From: JBIOHP01 sp044449065
GTDB taxonomy: Bacteria > Bacteroidota > Ignavibacteria > UBA10030 > SZUA-254
DNA: 64,000 bases
Assembly: GCA_044449065.1 (NCBI GenBank)
Contig: JBIOHP010000002.1
Coordinates: 62,001-126,000 of the forward strand
Reading direction: 5' to 3'
Positions within the stretch are counted from its first letter, which is position 1; each line of letters opens with the position of its first letter. Positions 52,019 through 59,527 of the stretch are shown one piece after another. The notes below the pieces were generated by a model. That model worked only from the letters and a program-made list of their open reading frames with translations. It was not told where the DNA came from and did not search any database. A program made the position numbers and the translations under genes.

Positions 52019-52735
52019 GCGGGTCAATATATAGAAAATCTTAATACATAGCAAGGGATGAAAAGACTGGAATCTTCTCCCATTTTCAAAATATTTAAGG
52101 AGTCAATACTCATGGAGTTCACTGTTGACAGCATAGTAATGAATGAATAGATATACCATTCGGGTTCGTGGTGAATACTTCACCGGCTATGATCAAACTG
52201 AAATAAAAGCAAATTAACATGCATTTAATGGATGTTGTTTTGAAAACTTTTGATTACACTGGAATTTCATCATAGGGTCATTTCGAGATGTCGGGGATAA
52301 GGAAAACTAAACGAATGAGGACAAGTGAATATCACCGGATAAATTTCGGCAAGGATGACGATTCAAGCCGTATGAATGGGAACAGGATGGAAACCGGAGG
52401 GAAATTACTCCAGACAATTGATCGATTTGATAACTATTCATACGTAAATCCTTTTAAGGAATTCATCAATTCATCATCACTTTTATGAATTCAGCTATCC
52501 ACCGGAGCAATTTCTGAATTCAACCTACAATATTGATTTTTCTTCTTGACAAAAACGGGTGAATCACCGGTTTTCGACATTTAATGAAGTACAGTTCAAG
52601 AAAGATTCATTTCTCGAATCTGCCCATTAAATATTTATAATTTAACCGGAAGTAAGATAGAAGAAGATGAAAGGAAATGCAACAGCGGTTGTGAGCGGTG
52701 TCAAATTTACGCTCTGCCGGAGGGATATTTTATGT
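52019..52735. other. Intergenic region between the PilB-like and PilT-like genes
   Basis: About 720 bp with no convincing gene. A 66-codon plus-strand frame (52288-52488) has no ribosome binding site or family resemblance. A 12-codon plus-strand frame at 52111-52149 does have an AGGAG upstream. A near-perfect 23-bp dyad lies at 52552-52574 (AAAAC-GGGTGA / TCACCGG-TTTT). On the minus strand TTGACA near 52700 is followed after 17 bases by TGCATT, a weak promoter candidate for the PilT-like gene. The length suggests separate control or a decayed gene. Confidence 0.4.
52552..52574. promoter_or_regulatory. Operator-like dyad upstream of the PilT-like gene
   Basis: A 23-bp palindrome with A-run and T-run ends and inner arms GGTGA/TCACC around one central base; only one base pair in each outer arm (GG versus CG) breaks the symmetry. 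It lies about 530 bp before the PilT-like start. No T-tract asymmetry suggests a terminator, so a protein-binding site is more likely. Confidence 0.3.
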
Positions 52736-54517
52736 CTAATCTTCCTCAACTGTGGTGGAGATCACCTCTTCAAGGGTGGTTGTCCCTTCTTTCATCCTTT
52801 CCATTCCAGATCGGCGCAATGTCCACATCCCATCTTTTGCGGCTTGTTCGCGGACGGCATTTTCATCGACTTTTTCACCAGCATTCAGGATGATACTCTT
52901 TATCTCTTTTGTGAAATACAGCGCTTCATGAATTGCCGCCCTCCCTTTGTAGCCGCCGCCGCATTTATCACAACCCACCGCTTTATAAAACGTATGTTTT
53001 TGCATGTCATCCTCGGTAAAACCAAACTTTAAAAGATCACCCTTTTCGGATTCATCAAGCGGGACTTTACAAATTTTACACAACGTTCGAACCAAACGCT
53101 GGGCAACGATAATATTGATAGCATAGGCAATTAGGAAGGGTTCGATACCCATTTTATATAGTCGCGCTACGGCGCTGGGAGCATCGTTCGTATGCAGCGT
53201 TGAAAAGACGAGGTGACCGGTATTTGCGAGTTTGATGGCTGTTTCTGCAGTAACCTTATCGCGCATTTCGCCGACAAGGACGATATCAGGATCGTGCCGC
53301 AGGATTCCCCGCATCGATTGTTCAAAAGTCATCTTGGGTCCGATTTTTAATTGGCGGGCGCCTTTGATGATATACTCTACCGGTTCTTCAATAGTGAGAA
53401 CATTAACGGTGGGGTCAATAACCTGGTATAATGCGGCGATAAGCGTCGTCGATTTACCGGAACCGGTGGGTCCTGTGAGAATGATAATTCCTTGCGGTTT
53501 GGCGATAGCTTTATAAAAAAATCCGCGCGCCGGTCCCTGCAATCCGAGCTTTTCGAGATCGGTTATCACTTTACGGTCGTCAAGAACGCGGATCACGACG
53601 CTTTCAAACTTATTTTTAAATTCTGTTGTAACGATCGGCATGATGGATACACGAAACCGCAACTGGTGACCATCGATTGTTCTCTGGATAAAACCATCCT
53701 GCGTCATTTCCCGTTCAAAGCGGTCGACATTTTTTGTTCTGTCTTTTATTACCGCCAGGACGGCTTCGGGCATTGTATTTTCCTGACAATGCCACGACTG
53801 AAGATCTCCGTCAACCCTGAAGAGGAAATTTGTTTTTCTGCCTTCTGCGGGAACAATGTGAATATCGCTCACACCCCGGCGTACCGCTTCTACGATACAC
53901 CCTTCAAATAGATTCACCAACGCGCTTTTATTAATTTCAGCTTCGAGTGTTTCTTCGTCCAGGGCGGCGTCATCATCGGGAGCAATGGTAACATCGGTAT
54001 CCTGAATGAGTTTTAAAAATTCATTCTGGGGCGGGACTACCTGCTCCATCAAACCCTGCAAATCTTTAATCCTGCAGTAGCAAACCTCATACTTTTTAAC
54101 ATTGAAGTTGCGGGCTATCGTGGGAATGTTCCGGTCGGTCGGATCTGCAGCGATAATAACAAGTTTATCATTTTGCCGCTCGTCAAATTTAACCGGCAGC
54201 ATGCGCGTTTGTATCAACAGATCGCGCGTCGCTTCCGGCAGCGCATCGACAAACTTTTTAATAAATTCAATCCGTGCAGCATCGAGAGTTTCATCGGTAA
54301 GATAAAGCTCGCGGAATGCGTATAGGTTGGCAACTTCGCGAAAGACAGAATCATGATCGATGCTGAAATCCGATACCAAGATTTGACCCAGGTTACGACG
54401 GTTTTTCTTATCCTCCGATTCTTTGACAATCAGGGATTTTTCGAGGGTCTCGTAATCGATGATACCTTTCTTGAGAAGTGTGTAACCGATTTTATCGGTT
54501 ATATCGACATCTGGCAT
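52736..54517 (-). CDS. Pilus/type II secretion assembly ATPase, PilB/GspE family
   Basis: The extension motor. From the ATG at 54517 it has 593 residues: an N-terminal MshEN/GspE N1-like domain (1-170), a linker, N2 domain (SDIHIVPAEGR near 217) and a RecA-like core. Walker A is GPTGSGKST (349-357), the Asp box TIEEPVEY is intact, Walker B DPDIVLVGEMRD spans 409-420, and Cys480/483/516/519 make the zinc site typical of PilB/GspE and absent in PilT. The frame extends to a TTG at 54544, but GAAAGG 9 bases before the ATG at 54517 decides that start. It is about 33 bp after the pilC-like gene. Confidence 0.93.
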   Translation of the reverse strand: MPDVDITDKIGYTLLKKGIIDYETLEKSLIVKESEDKKNRRNLGQILVSDFSIDHDSVFREVANLYAFRELYLTDETLDAARIEFIKKFVDALPEATRDLLIQTRMLPVKFDERQNDKLVIIAADPTDRNIPTIARNFNVKKYEVCYCRIKDLQGLMEQVVPPQNEFLKLIQDTDVTIAPDDDAALDEETLEAEINKSALVNLFEGCIVEAVRRGVSDIHIVPAEGRKTNFLFRVDGDLQSWHCQENTMPEAVLAVIKDRTKNVDRFEREMTQDGFIQRTIDGHQLRFRVSIMPIVTTEFKNKFESVVIRVLDDRKVITDLEKLGLQGPARGFFYKAIAKPQGIIILTGPTGSGKSTTLIAALYQVIDPTVNVLTIEEPVEYIIKGARQLKIGPKMTFEQSMRGILRHDPDIVLVGEMRDKVTAETAIKLANTGHLVFSTLHTNDAPSAVARLYKMGIEPFLIAYAINIIVAQRLVRTLCKICKVPLDESEKGDLLKFGFTEDDMQKHTFYKAVGCDKCGGGYKGRAAIHEALYFTKEIKSIILNAGEKVDENAVREQAAKDGMWTLRRSGMERMKEGTTTLEEVISTTVEED

Positions 54518-54550
54518 AAAGAGCAACCTTTCGGGAAGAAGCAATATTCG

Positions 54551-55918
54551 TCATCGAGCCGAGCCGGGAGCACTCGGGTGAAATGTGGCGGTTTCCGATG
54601 AGGCAAGGGTAAGAAGCAACAATACGACCATGATAACTAAATTAACCCAGAGACTGACAAAATCAACAACATTTTTCATTCTATAGGATGTTTCCTGTTC
54701 ATAATATTCTGCAAGCTGGAATGCGGTATGTTTGACAGTGCCGGTTTCCGAGCCGGAATGAAATCGCGATATTGCCGTTTTCGTAAAGACTCCGGTCGCT
54801 TCAAATGCCTCCGTCAAACCCGCGCCTTTATCTACCATCATGGTAAGGGCAACTGTTTTTACCTGGTGTTCCATGTACTTGTTTCCGCACGCTTCGGCGG
54901 CCATTCGAATCACTTCTATATTTTCGCCTGATCCGCTGTATAATGCATAGAATACACGGCAAAAGATTTCAATGCTGGTCTTGTGAAGGAGTTGTCCGAG
55001 GACCGGAATCTTCCAAAGGTATTTATCCCGTAAAAATCTCCCACGGTCTGTCATAAAGAAAAAGCGATATGCCATGACGCCTGGGATAAGAATTGCAGCG
55101 ATAATTATGAGAAAATTTGCTTTCAGAAAGTCGCTGCCCAGAAGCGTATAATAGGTATAGGGAAATTGCTGTTTGAATTCTGTCTTCGTCATGAACTTCA
55201 GGAATATCCCGGCGATGCTGGGGAAAATATACATTACATAATAACCAACTGCGACGGCAAGGGCGAGTAGTGTTACCATCGGCATAATGAGAGCGCTTTT
55301 CATATTTTTCTTAAATTGCACCTGCCGCTCGATAAACTTCGCTGTGCTCTCGTAGATCTCAGCCATATTGCCGCTCTTTGACGCCAATCCCAACATGTGA
55401 GATACGAATTTCCCCAACACGGCTTCCTGTTTAATGAAAACTTTTTCGCTGTCTTTTCCCTGTTTCAGCTCGTTATTAATTTCTTTGATACAATCGCGAA
55501 GAACAGGATTCTCAATATCATTGACCATCAAAACGAGAATTTCGTTGTATGGAAGTTTCTGCCTGATGAGATCGGAGCTCACACGAACAAATGATACGAT
55601 GTCCGTAGCGGGCGGCTTCATTTTTACGCTCGCGAGCAATTTCTTATTCACCCGCAGAACTTTGAAGCCCATCTTCGAAAGAGCATCATGCACTTCCGCC
55701 TTTGTGAATGCTCGTTGTTCACCTTTAATCGGCTTCTCCCCGGTTTTTTGAACAGTGTACATCCATGTGGTCCGGGGAATGACTTTCGTCAGTTTAAACT
55801 TTCTTTGAAGCGCGAGTTGTTGAGCTTTTAGTTTCGCTATACGAACATTATCGGCCTCAATAATTCCCTGAATCGGCTTCCCCCCCGTGGCTATCCCTTC
55901 GACTCTAAATTCAGCCAT
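54551..55918 (-). CDS. Inner-membrane platform protein, PilC/GspF family
   Basis: A 455-residue protein with two GspF domains, each followed by hydrophobic segments (about residues 205-235, 270-290 and the C-terminal helix). Family patterns are FVRVSSDLIRQKLP, MLGLASKSGNMAEIYE and EIFCRVFYALYSGSGENIEVI, then FHSGSETGTVKHTAFQLAEYYEQE, shown here only as the GspF-domain core. It is about 50 residues longer than standard PilC, the extra being an N-terminal region (1-90) like that of type IV pilus PilC. It forms an operon with the PilB-like gene. Upstream lies a 292-bp region with several dyads. Confidence 0.92.
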   Translation of the reverse strand: MAEFRVEGIATGGKPIQGIIEADNVRIAKLKAQQLALQRKFKLTKVIPRTTWMYTVQKTGEKPIKGEQRAFTKAEVHDALSKMGFKVLRVNKKLLASVKMKPPATDIVSFVRVSSDLIRQKLPYNEILVLMVNDIENPVLRDCIKEINNELKQGKDSEKVFIKQEAVLGKFVSHMLGLASKSGNMAEIYESTAKFIERQVQFKKNMKSALIMPMVTLLALAVAVGYYVMYIFPSIAGIFLKFMTKTEFKQQFPYTYYTLLGSDFLKANFLIIIAAILIPGVMAYRFFFMTDRGRFLRDKYLWKIPVLGQLLHKTSIEIFCRVFYALYSGSGENIEVIRMAAEACGNKYMEHQVKTVALTMMVDKGAGLTEAFEATGVFTKTAISRFHSGSETGTVKHTAFQLAEYYEQETSYRMKNVVDFVSLWVNLVIMVVLLLLTLASSETATFHPSAPGSAR

Positions 55919-56210
55919 GCAGTAAACCCTTCAGATTGTTGTTGCTATAAATTTCAACCATAGTTCCGCTTTCAATAATGCCAGTATGATATCCGCGCGT
56001 CATGAAGAATGTTTGACTTTTATAAATTGTGAATAATAGTTACATTGCACTCACAATTTAGGTACTCAATGCTTAATAAACAAGACCCGTTTTGATCTCT
56101 ATCAAAACCGACGTGAGGTGGATCACATGAATGAACCGGGGGATATCTTCGAAAAAACGCAGTACGTATATTGAAACTGGATAGGAACTGAGAAAAGGCT
56201 TACAGGGACC
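55919..56210 (-). promoter_or_regulatory. Regulatory region upstream of pilC/pilB with FNR/CRP-like dyads
   Basis: Three inverted repeats lie in 292 bp. First, GTTTTGAT-CTCT-ATCAAAAC at 56089-56108 contains a perfect FNR-type core TTGAT-N4-ATCAA (56092-56105). Second, on the minus strand TGTGA-TCCACC-TCACG (56127-56112) matches the CRP-type TGTGA-N6-TCACA at all but the last base. Third, TAAATTGTGA (56023-56032) and TCACAATTTA (56051-56060) form a perfect 10-bp inverted repeat 18 bases apart. All are upstream of the pilC start at 55918. Control by a Crp/Fnr-family regulator is inferred. Confidence 0.55.
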
Positions 56211-56597
56211 TTATTGGAACTGACCGGTGTATATAAATAAAGATAATTGACCCCGGGAATCGAGAGTGGCGGAAATAGTCCCAAATCCATCCTTTGAAGT
56301 GGAAAGAAATGTGATCGTTGATCCATTTCCAGCAATTGTAGCAGTAATATCCCCATGGGGATTCGTTTGATACGCAGCAGGAACAGTCCATCCGTTGAAT
56401 GAACCGTTGCCTCCTCCCATGATCTTTGCACGCTGAAAATACGCGAATGCATCCTGCCCCACGGTATTTAAATCGCTGATAAGGTCATCTTTATTCGATG
56501 CTATCGAAGTCATGTTAAAAATATAAATTCCCGTCGATATTGTGATGGCGACAATTATGACGCCAAGGATAATCAAGAGAAGCTGCTGTTGTCCCAT
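56211..56597 (-). CDS. Pilin-like protein 3, diverged paralogue
   Basis: A 128-residue protein whose first 16 residues, MGQQQLLLIILGVIIV, are identical to the two upstream pilin-like proteins. After the hydrophobic helix it keeps IASN, DLISDLNTVGQDAF and MGGGNGSF in the same places, but the C-terminal half is largely different. It has a good ribosome binding site (CGGAGAAG). It comes after the terminator at 56632-56678, so it is probably less expressed, as expected for a minor subunit. The family lacks the classical GFTLIE motif; see the other two copies. Confidence 0.78.
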   Translation of the reverse strand: MGQQQLLLIILGVIIVAITISTGIYIFNMTSIASNKDDLISDLNTVGQDAFAYFQRAKIMGGGNGSFNGWTVPAAYQTNPHGDITATIAGNGSTITFLSTSKDGFGTISATLDSRGQLSLFIYTGQFQ

Positions 56598-56631
56598 AAA
56601 TCTTCTCCGTTAACAAATAAACATTTCAAAA

Positions 56632-56678
56632 TAAAAAATGCATTGCCCTCGGCGGTTGATTTGCGTTGGGCAATGCAT
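56632..56678 (-). terminator. Intrinsic terminator between pilin genes 2 and 3
   Basis: On the minus strand an 11-bp perfect stem (ATGCATTGCCC / GGGCAATGCAT, 56678-56638, loop about 19 bases) is followed by TTTTTTATTTT. It lies about 35 bp after the stop of pilin 2. It should limit transcription into pilin 3 and the downstream assembly genes and may stabilise the pilin mRNA. Confidence 0.8.
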
Positions 56679-56711
56679 GTGCATAATCCTTATAAAAGTC
56701 CGAATTAACCT

Positions 56712-57101
56712 TTAAAATCCGGTACTTGCGGGTGCGGACGCGTTACCATTACCATCGTAAGTGACAGTTACGGAAGCTCCATTAACCTGCTTCGAGGTAG
56801 CCGTTAGCACAAGCTGAGTTGCAGTTTGTGTGGTTACAGTGTACGTGGCATTGGGATTGCCGGTGCCCCATGCGCCGGTCGTATTAATCGTATATCCTGC
56901 GTAGGTGCCATTACCGCCGCCCATGCTGGTGGGACGGATTTTGAATTGGTACGCATCTGCACCCAGAGTTGATAAATCAGTGATTATAGCATCGCGATTT
57001 GATGCAATGCTTTGACCGCTGAACATCGAAATACCGACAGCGATTGCGACGCCGACAATGATGACGCCAAGGATGATGAGGAGGAGTTGTTGCTGACCCA
57101 T
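56712..57101 (-). CDS. Pilin-like protein 2 (short-leader pilin)
   Basis: A 129-residue protein that differs from pilin 1 at only a handful of positions, so the two are a recent tandem duplicate. It begins MGQQQLLLIILGVIIV and continues as one hydrophobic helix to about residue 28, followed by a Ser/Thr/Gly-rich globular part with two segments, TYTVTTQTATQLVLTAT and ASVTVTYDGNGN, likely beta strands. The layout matches a type IV pilin or pseudopilin, with a minimal Met-Gly leader and no glutamate at position 5. No cysteines are present. A prepilin peptidase is not in the window. Confidence 0.8.
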   Translation of the reverse strand: MGQQQLLLIILGVIIVGVAIAVGISMFSGQSIASNRDAIITDLSTLGADAYQFKIRPTSMGGGNGTYAGYTINTTGAWGTGNPNATYTVTTQTATQLVLTATSKQVNGASVTVTYDGNGNASAPASTGF

Positions 57102-57183
57102 ATTAGTTCCCTTCTATTTTTTAAAGTTTGTGAATTATGTTTATTAGTTCTTTGAGTATTATGATAACCTGCTTATTTTAGTT

Positions 57184-57573
57184 TTAAAAACCTGTCGTAA
57201 CCGGCGCTGACGCTTTTCCATTTCCATCATACGTCACTGTTACCGATGCGCCATTGACCTGCTTTGACGTTGCTGTTAACACAAGCTGTGTAGCAGTCTG
57301 TGTCGTTACGGTATAGGTAGCATTTGGATTTCCAGTGCCCCAAGCGCCATTCGTATTGATCGTATAGCCCGCGAAGGTACCATTACCGCCGCCCATGCTG
57401 GTGGGACGAATCTTGAACTGGTACGCATCTGCGCCAAGTGTGGATAAATCTGTTATGATAGCATCTCTATTTGACGCAATACTCTGACCGCTGAACATTG
57501 AAATACCGACTGCAATAGCGACACCCACTATGATGACGCCGAGGATGATGAGAAGAAGTTGCTGCTGACCCAT
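57184..57573 (-). CDS. Pilin-like protein 1 (short-leader pilin, first of three)
   Basis: A 129-residue probable major pilin. The N-terminal hydrophobic helix (residues 4-28) starts after Met-Gly; cleavage after Gly2 would leave an N-terminal Gln. The helix continues to IASNRDAIITDLSTLGADAYQF, seen here as an amphipathic segment, then MGGGNGTFAGYT and beta-rich sequence. It is nearly identical to pilin 2. A strong ribosome binding site (AAGGAG) precedes the ATG and a sigma-54-type promoter lies about 80 bp upstream. Position at the head of the pilC-pilB-pilT-pilMN-pilOP-secretin locus supports the pilin call. Whether it forms a long pilus or a short pseudopilus is unknown. Confidence 0.82.
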   Translation of the reverse strand: MGQQQLLLIILGVIIVGVAIAVGISMFSGQSIASNRDAIITDLSTLGADAYQFKIRPTSMGGGNGTFAGYTINTNGAWGTGNPNATYTVTTQTATQLVLTATSKQVNGASVTVTYDGNGKASAPVTTGF

Positions 57574-57957
57574 AATATGACTCCTTTATATTATTTTTAA
57601 AATTTATGAATTGATAATCCGAACACAAAGATTTTTCATGACTAATTCTATCGTTGCAATGTTCGTACCAATCTATTAGAATCTTTTAAAAACTTAGTAT
57701 CGTCCAAATATTCACCATTTTCAGCGAATTATTAAAGTTAAAAATCTTATTGGAAATACTCATCGGTAAATATTACGTATAATAAGGAATTTATTACCGA
57801 AAAATAACAAATCACCTTAAAACGAGCTGAATTCGTTCATCGGATTTAAGATAATGTGCATTAGAAGGGTCGATTGCAGGTATTATTGATTGAATATCTG
57901 GAGGTAGATCAGAATTTGATGTGTATACGTTAAAATGTAAATTTGTCGAATTAATTC
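57574..57957. other. Intergenic region between queC and the first pilin gene
   Basis: 384 AT-rich bases holding the sigma-54-type site (57655-57670). On the minus strand, a 58-codon frame runs from inside the 3' end of queC to a TGA near 57815 with protein-like composition (for example PPDIQSIIPAIDPSN) but has no ATG, GTG or TTG start. I treat it as a possible gene remnant, not a gene. Nothing else is recognised. Confidence 0.4.
57655..57670 (-). promoter_or_regulatory. Sigma-54 (RpoN) -24/-12 promoter of the pilin genes
   Basis: The minus strand reads TGGTACGAACATTGCA, matching the consensus TGGCACG-N4-TTGC[AT] with one difference. The GG and GC dinucleotides are exactly 10 bases apart. It is about 82 bp upstream of the pilin 1 ATG. 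Sigma-54 control of the major pilin is known from Pseudomonas and Geobacter. Confidence 0.7.
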
Positions 57958-58671
57958 TTATGGGTAGTACCGGGGAATAGTTGCGTAACTAATAGGGTCT
58001 TCGATTCCAGCCATCTGGAAACCCCGTAGCCGCAGCGCACAGCTATCGCATATGCCGCATGCTTTCTCTTCCCCCTGATAACATGACCACGTGAGATGGA
58101 AGGGAGCTTTGAGTTCGATCCCGCGCTTTACAATTTCAAATTTTTTCATATGAATAACAGGCGTTAGAATTGAGATGTGTGTTCCGGGTTTTGTTCCTAA
58201 AGAAATCACTCGGTTGAAGGCGTCATAAAACTCACGGCGGCAATCCGGGTAACCTGATGAGTCCTCTTCGACCGCGCCGATAAAAATTTTTTTCGCGTTC
58301 AATATTTCTCCCCAACTCACGCCGATAGAAAGAAGATGTGCATTCCGAAAAGGAACGTATGATGTAGGAATTTCAATTCTATGGAGATCCGCTTTTTGAA
58401 CCCCCATTGTATAATCGGTCAAGCTTGACCCACCGATTTGTTTTAAATGTTCGATGCTCACACTCATGCGCTTCTGGACGCGATAATGATCGGCAATTTC
58501 ATTAAACGCCCGTTGTTCCCTATTTTCCGTACGCTGACCATAATTCAAATGAAGAAATGCCAATTCATACTCAAGATTTGCAATAGCGGCAGTTACGCAG
58601 CTATCCATCCCACCGCTCATTAATACGACCGCAATTTCTTTTTTTTGCTGGCTCTTCATAACAATGTTCAA
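57958..58671 (-). CDS. queC: 7-cyano-7-deazaguanine synthase
   Basis: QueC converts 7-carboxy-7-deazaguanine to preQ0 using ATP and ammonia in queuosine (or 7-deazaguanine DNA) synthesis. The 237-residue protein has the PP-loop SGGMDSC (19-25), the segment HLNYGQRTENRE, and zinc cysteines near the C-terminus in CYQGEEKACGICDSC. The frame opens with a TTG at 58671 that overlaps the queE stop (TTGA); an ATG four codons later (58659) is an alternative start. The queE-queC order and overlap show one transcript. queD, queF and folE homologues are not in the window. Confidence 0.94.
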   Translation of the reverse strand: MNIVMKSQQKKEIAVVLMSGGMDSCVTAAIANLEYELAFLHLNYGQRTENREQRAFNEIADHYRVQKRMSVSIEHLKQIGGSSLTDYTMGVQKADLHRIEIPTSYVPFRNAHLLSIGVSWGEILNAKKIFIGAVEEDSSGYPDCRREFYDAFNRVISLGTKPGTHISILTPVIHMKKFEIVKRGIELKAPFHLTWSCYQGEEKACGICDSCALRLRGFQMAGIEDPISYATIPRYYP

Positions 58672-59339
58672 ACGCCCCTCGTCGAAGGATGCCAGATAAA
58701 TTTGTGTATTTGAAGTTGAAATCGTGCGTCCAACTTATCCGAGAGAATCCATTCTGCCAACCGGATGGGTTCCAATTCGCCGAATACAACCGACATGAGC
58801 ACAGAACTCTTTTCTAATAGCCGATGTTCAGCAATTTTCTCTTTTGCCCAATCATAATCTTCGCGGGTTCCGATCACAAATTTTACCTCGTCATCACGGG
58901 CAAGATAGCGAACGTTTTCCCACAAATTTTTTTTAACCATTTTACTCGAAGGACATTTGAAATCGATTATTTTTTTCACCCTTGGATCGACTTTCTCAAT
59001 CGATAAACTGCCGCCGGTTTCCAGGAGAACTTCATAACCCTCATCGCAAAGCCGCCTCATCAACGAATGGACATTCGATTGGAAGAGAGGTTCACCGCCA
59101 GTCACCTCCACGAGCCGGCATCCGTATTCCTGAACAACGGATAGAATTTGCGAGATATTCAATTCTTCCCCTTCATCAAAGGCATATTGGGTATCGCAGT
59201 AACTACAACGGATATTACAATAGGATAAGCGGATGAAGACGCACCTACGACCGGCGAAACTCGATTCACCCTGTACACTGTGAAAAATCTCATTTATTAT
59301 TAGAGATTCCCCTGTATTTTTTATATCTTTGGTATCCAT
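58668..59339 (-). CDS. queE: 7-carboxy-7-deazaguanine synthase (radical SAM)
   Basis: QueE is the radical SAM enzyme that rearranges 6-carboxy-tetrahydropterin into the 7-deazaguanine skeleton. The 223-residue protein has FHSVQGESSFAGRRCVFIRL near residue 19, the cluster motif CNIRCSYC (Cys41, Cys45, Cys48; C-x3-C-x2-C) and the SAM-binding EVTGGEPL. Length fits the 200-245-residue family. It is the first gene of the pair with queC. A 7-bp hairpin lies immediately upstream of its start codon. Confidence 0.94.
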   Translation of the reverse strand: MDTKDIKNTGESLIINEIFHSVQGESSFAGRRCVFIRLSYCNIRCSYCDTQYAFDEGEELNISQILSVVQEYGCRLVEVTGGEPLFQSNVHSLMRRLCDEGYEVLLETGGSLSIEKVDPRVKKIIDFKCPSSKMVKKNLWENVRYLARDDEVKFVIGTREDYDWAKEKIAEHRLLEKSSVLMSVVFGELEPIRLAEWILSDKLDARFQLQIHKFIWHPSTRGV

Positions 59340-59342
59340 GAT

Positions 59343-59371
59343 TGCTCTAGAAAAATATCATAAATAGAGCA
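59343..59371 (-). promoter_or_regulatory. Hairpin abutting the queE start codon
   Basis: TGCTCTA (59343-59349) and TAGAGCA (59365-59371) form a perfect 7-bp stem with a 15-base loop ending 4 bases before the queE ATG, where a ribosome binding site should be. No purine-rich site is otherwise visible. It does not match the preQ1-I or preQ1-II riboswitch consensus I know. It could hinder translation or be chance. Confidence 0.35.
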
Positions 59372-59527
59372 GTGAAACGCAAACAATCGATCTGCAAAAG
59401 CCAATATTATATACTCCGGTTAATTGGTTTCGATGGCATTTCTATCATCAAGTGAGATCCAAGGCATCATGAGAATGCTATTTATGCTATTAATAGATAC
59501 GCCCGCTTTATCTAAATTTTTGCCAAT

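Noticed and set aside
52125..52153. Consensus-like plus-strand promoter (TTGACA, 17 bp, TAGATA)
   Set aside because: No plausible plus-strand gene follows; AT-rich sequence gives such matches by chance.
52288..52488. 66-codon plus-strand frame in the gap between pilB- and pilT-like genes
   Set aside because: No ribosome binding site, no recognised homology and antisense to the locus; composition alone is not enough.
59341..59380. preQ1 riboswitch upstream of queE
   Set aside because: The sequence lacks the C-rich loop and A-rich tail of preQ1-I and the layout of preQ1-II; only a simple hairpin is present.
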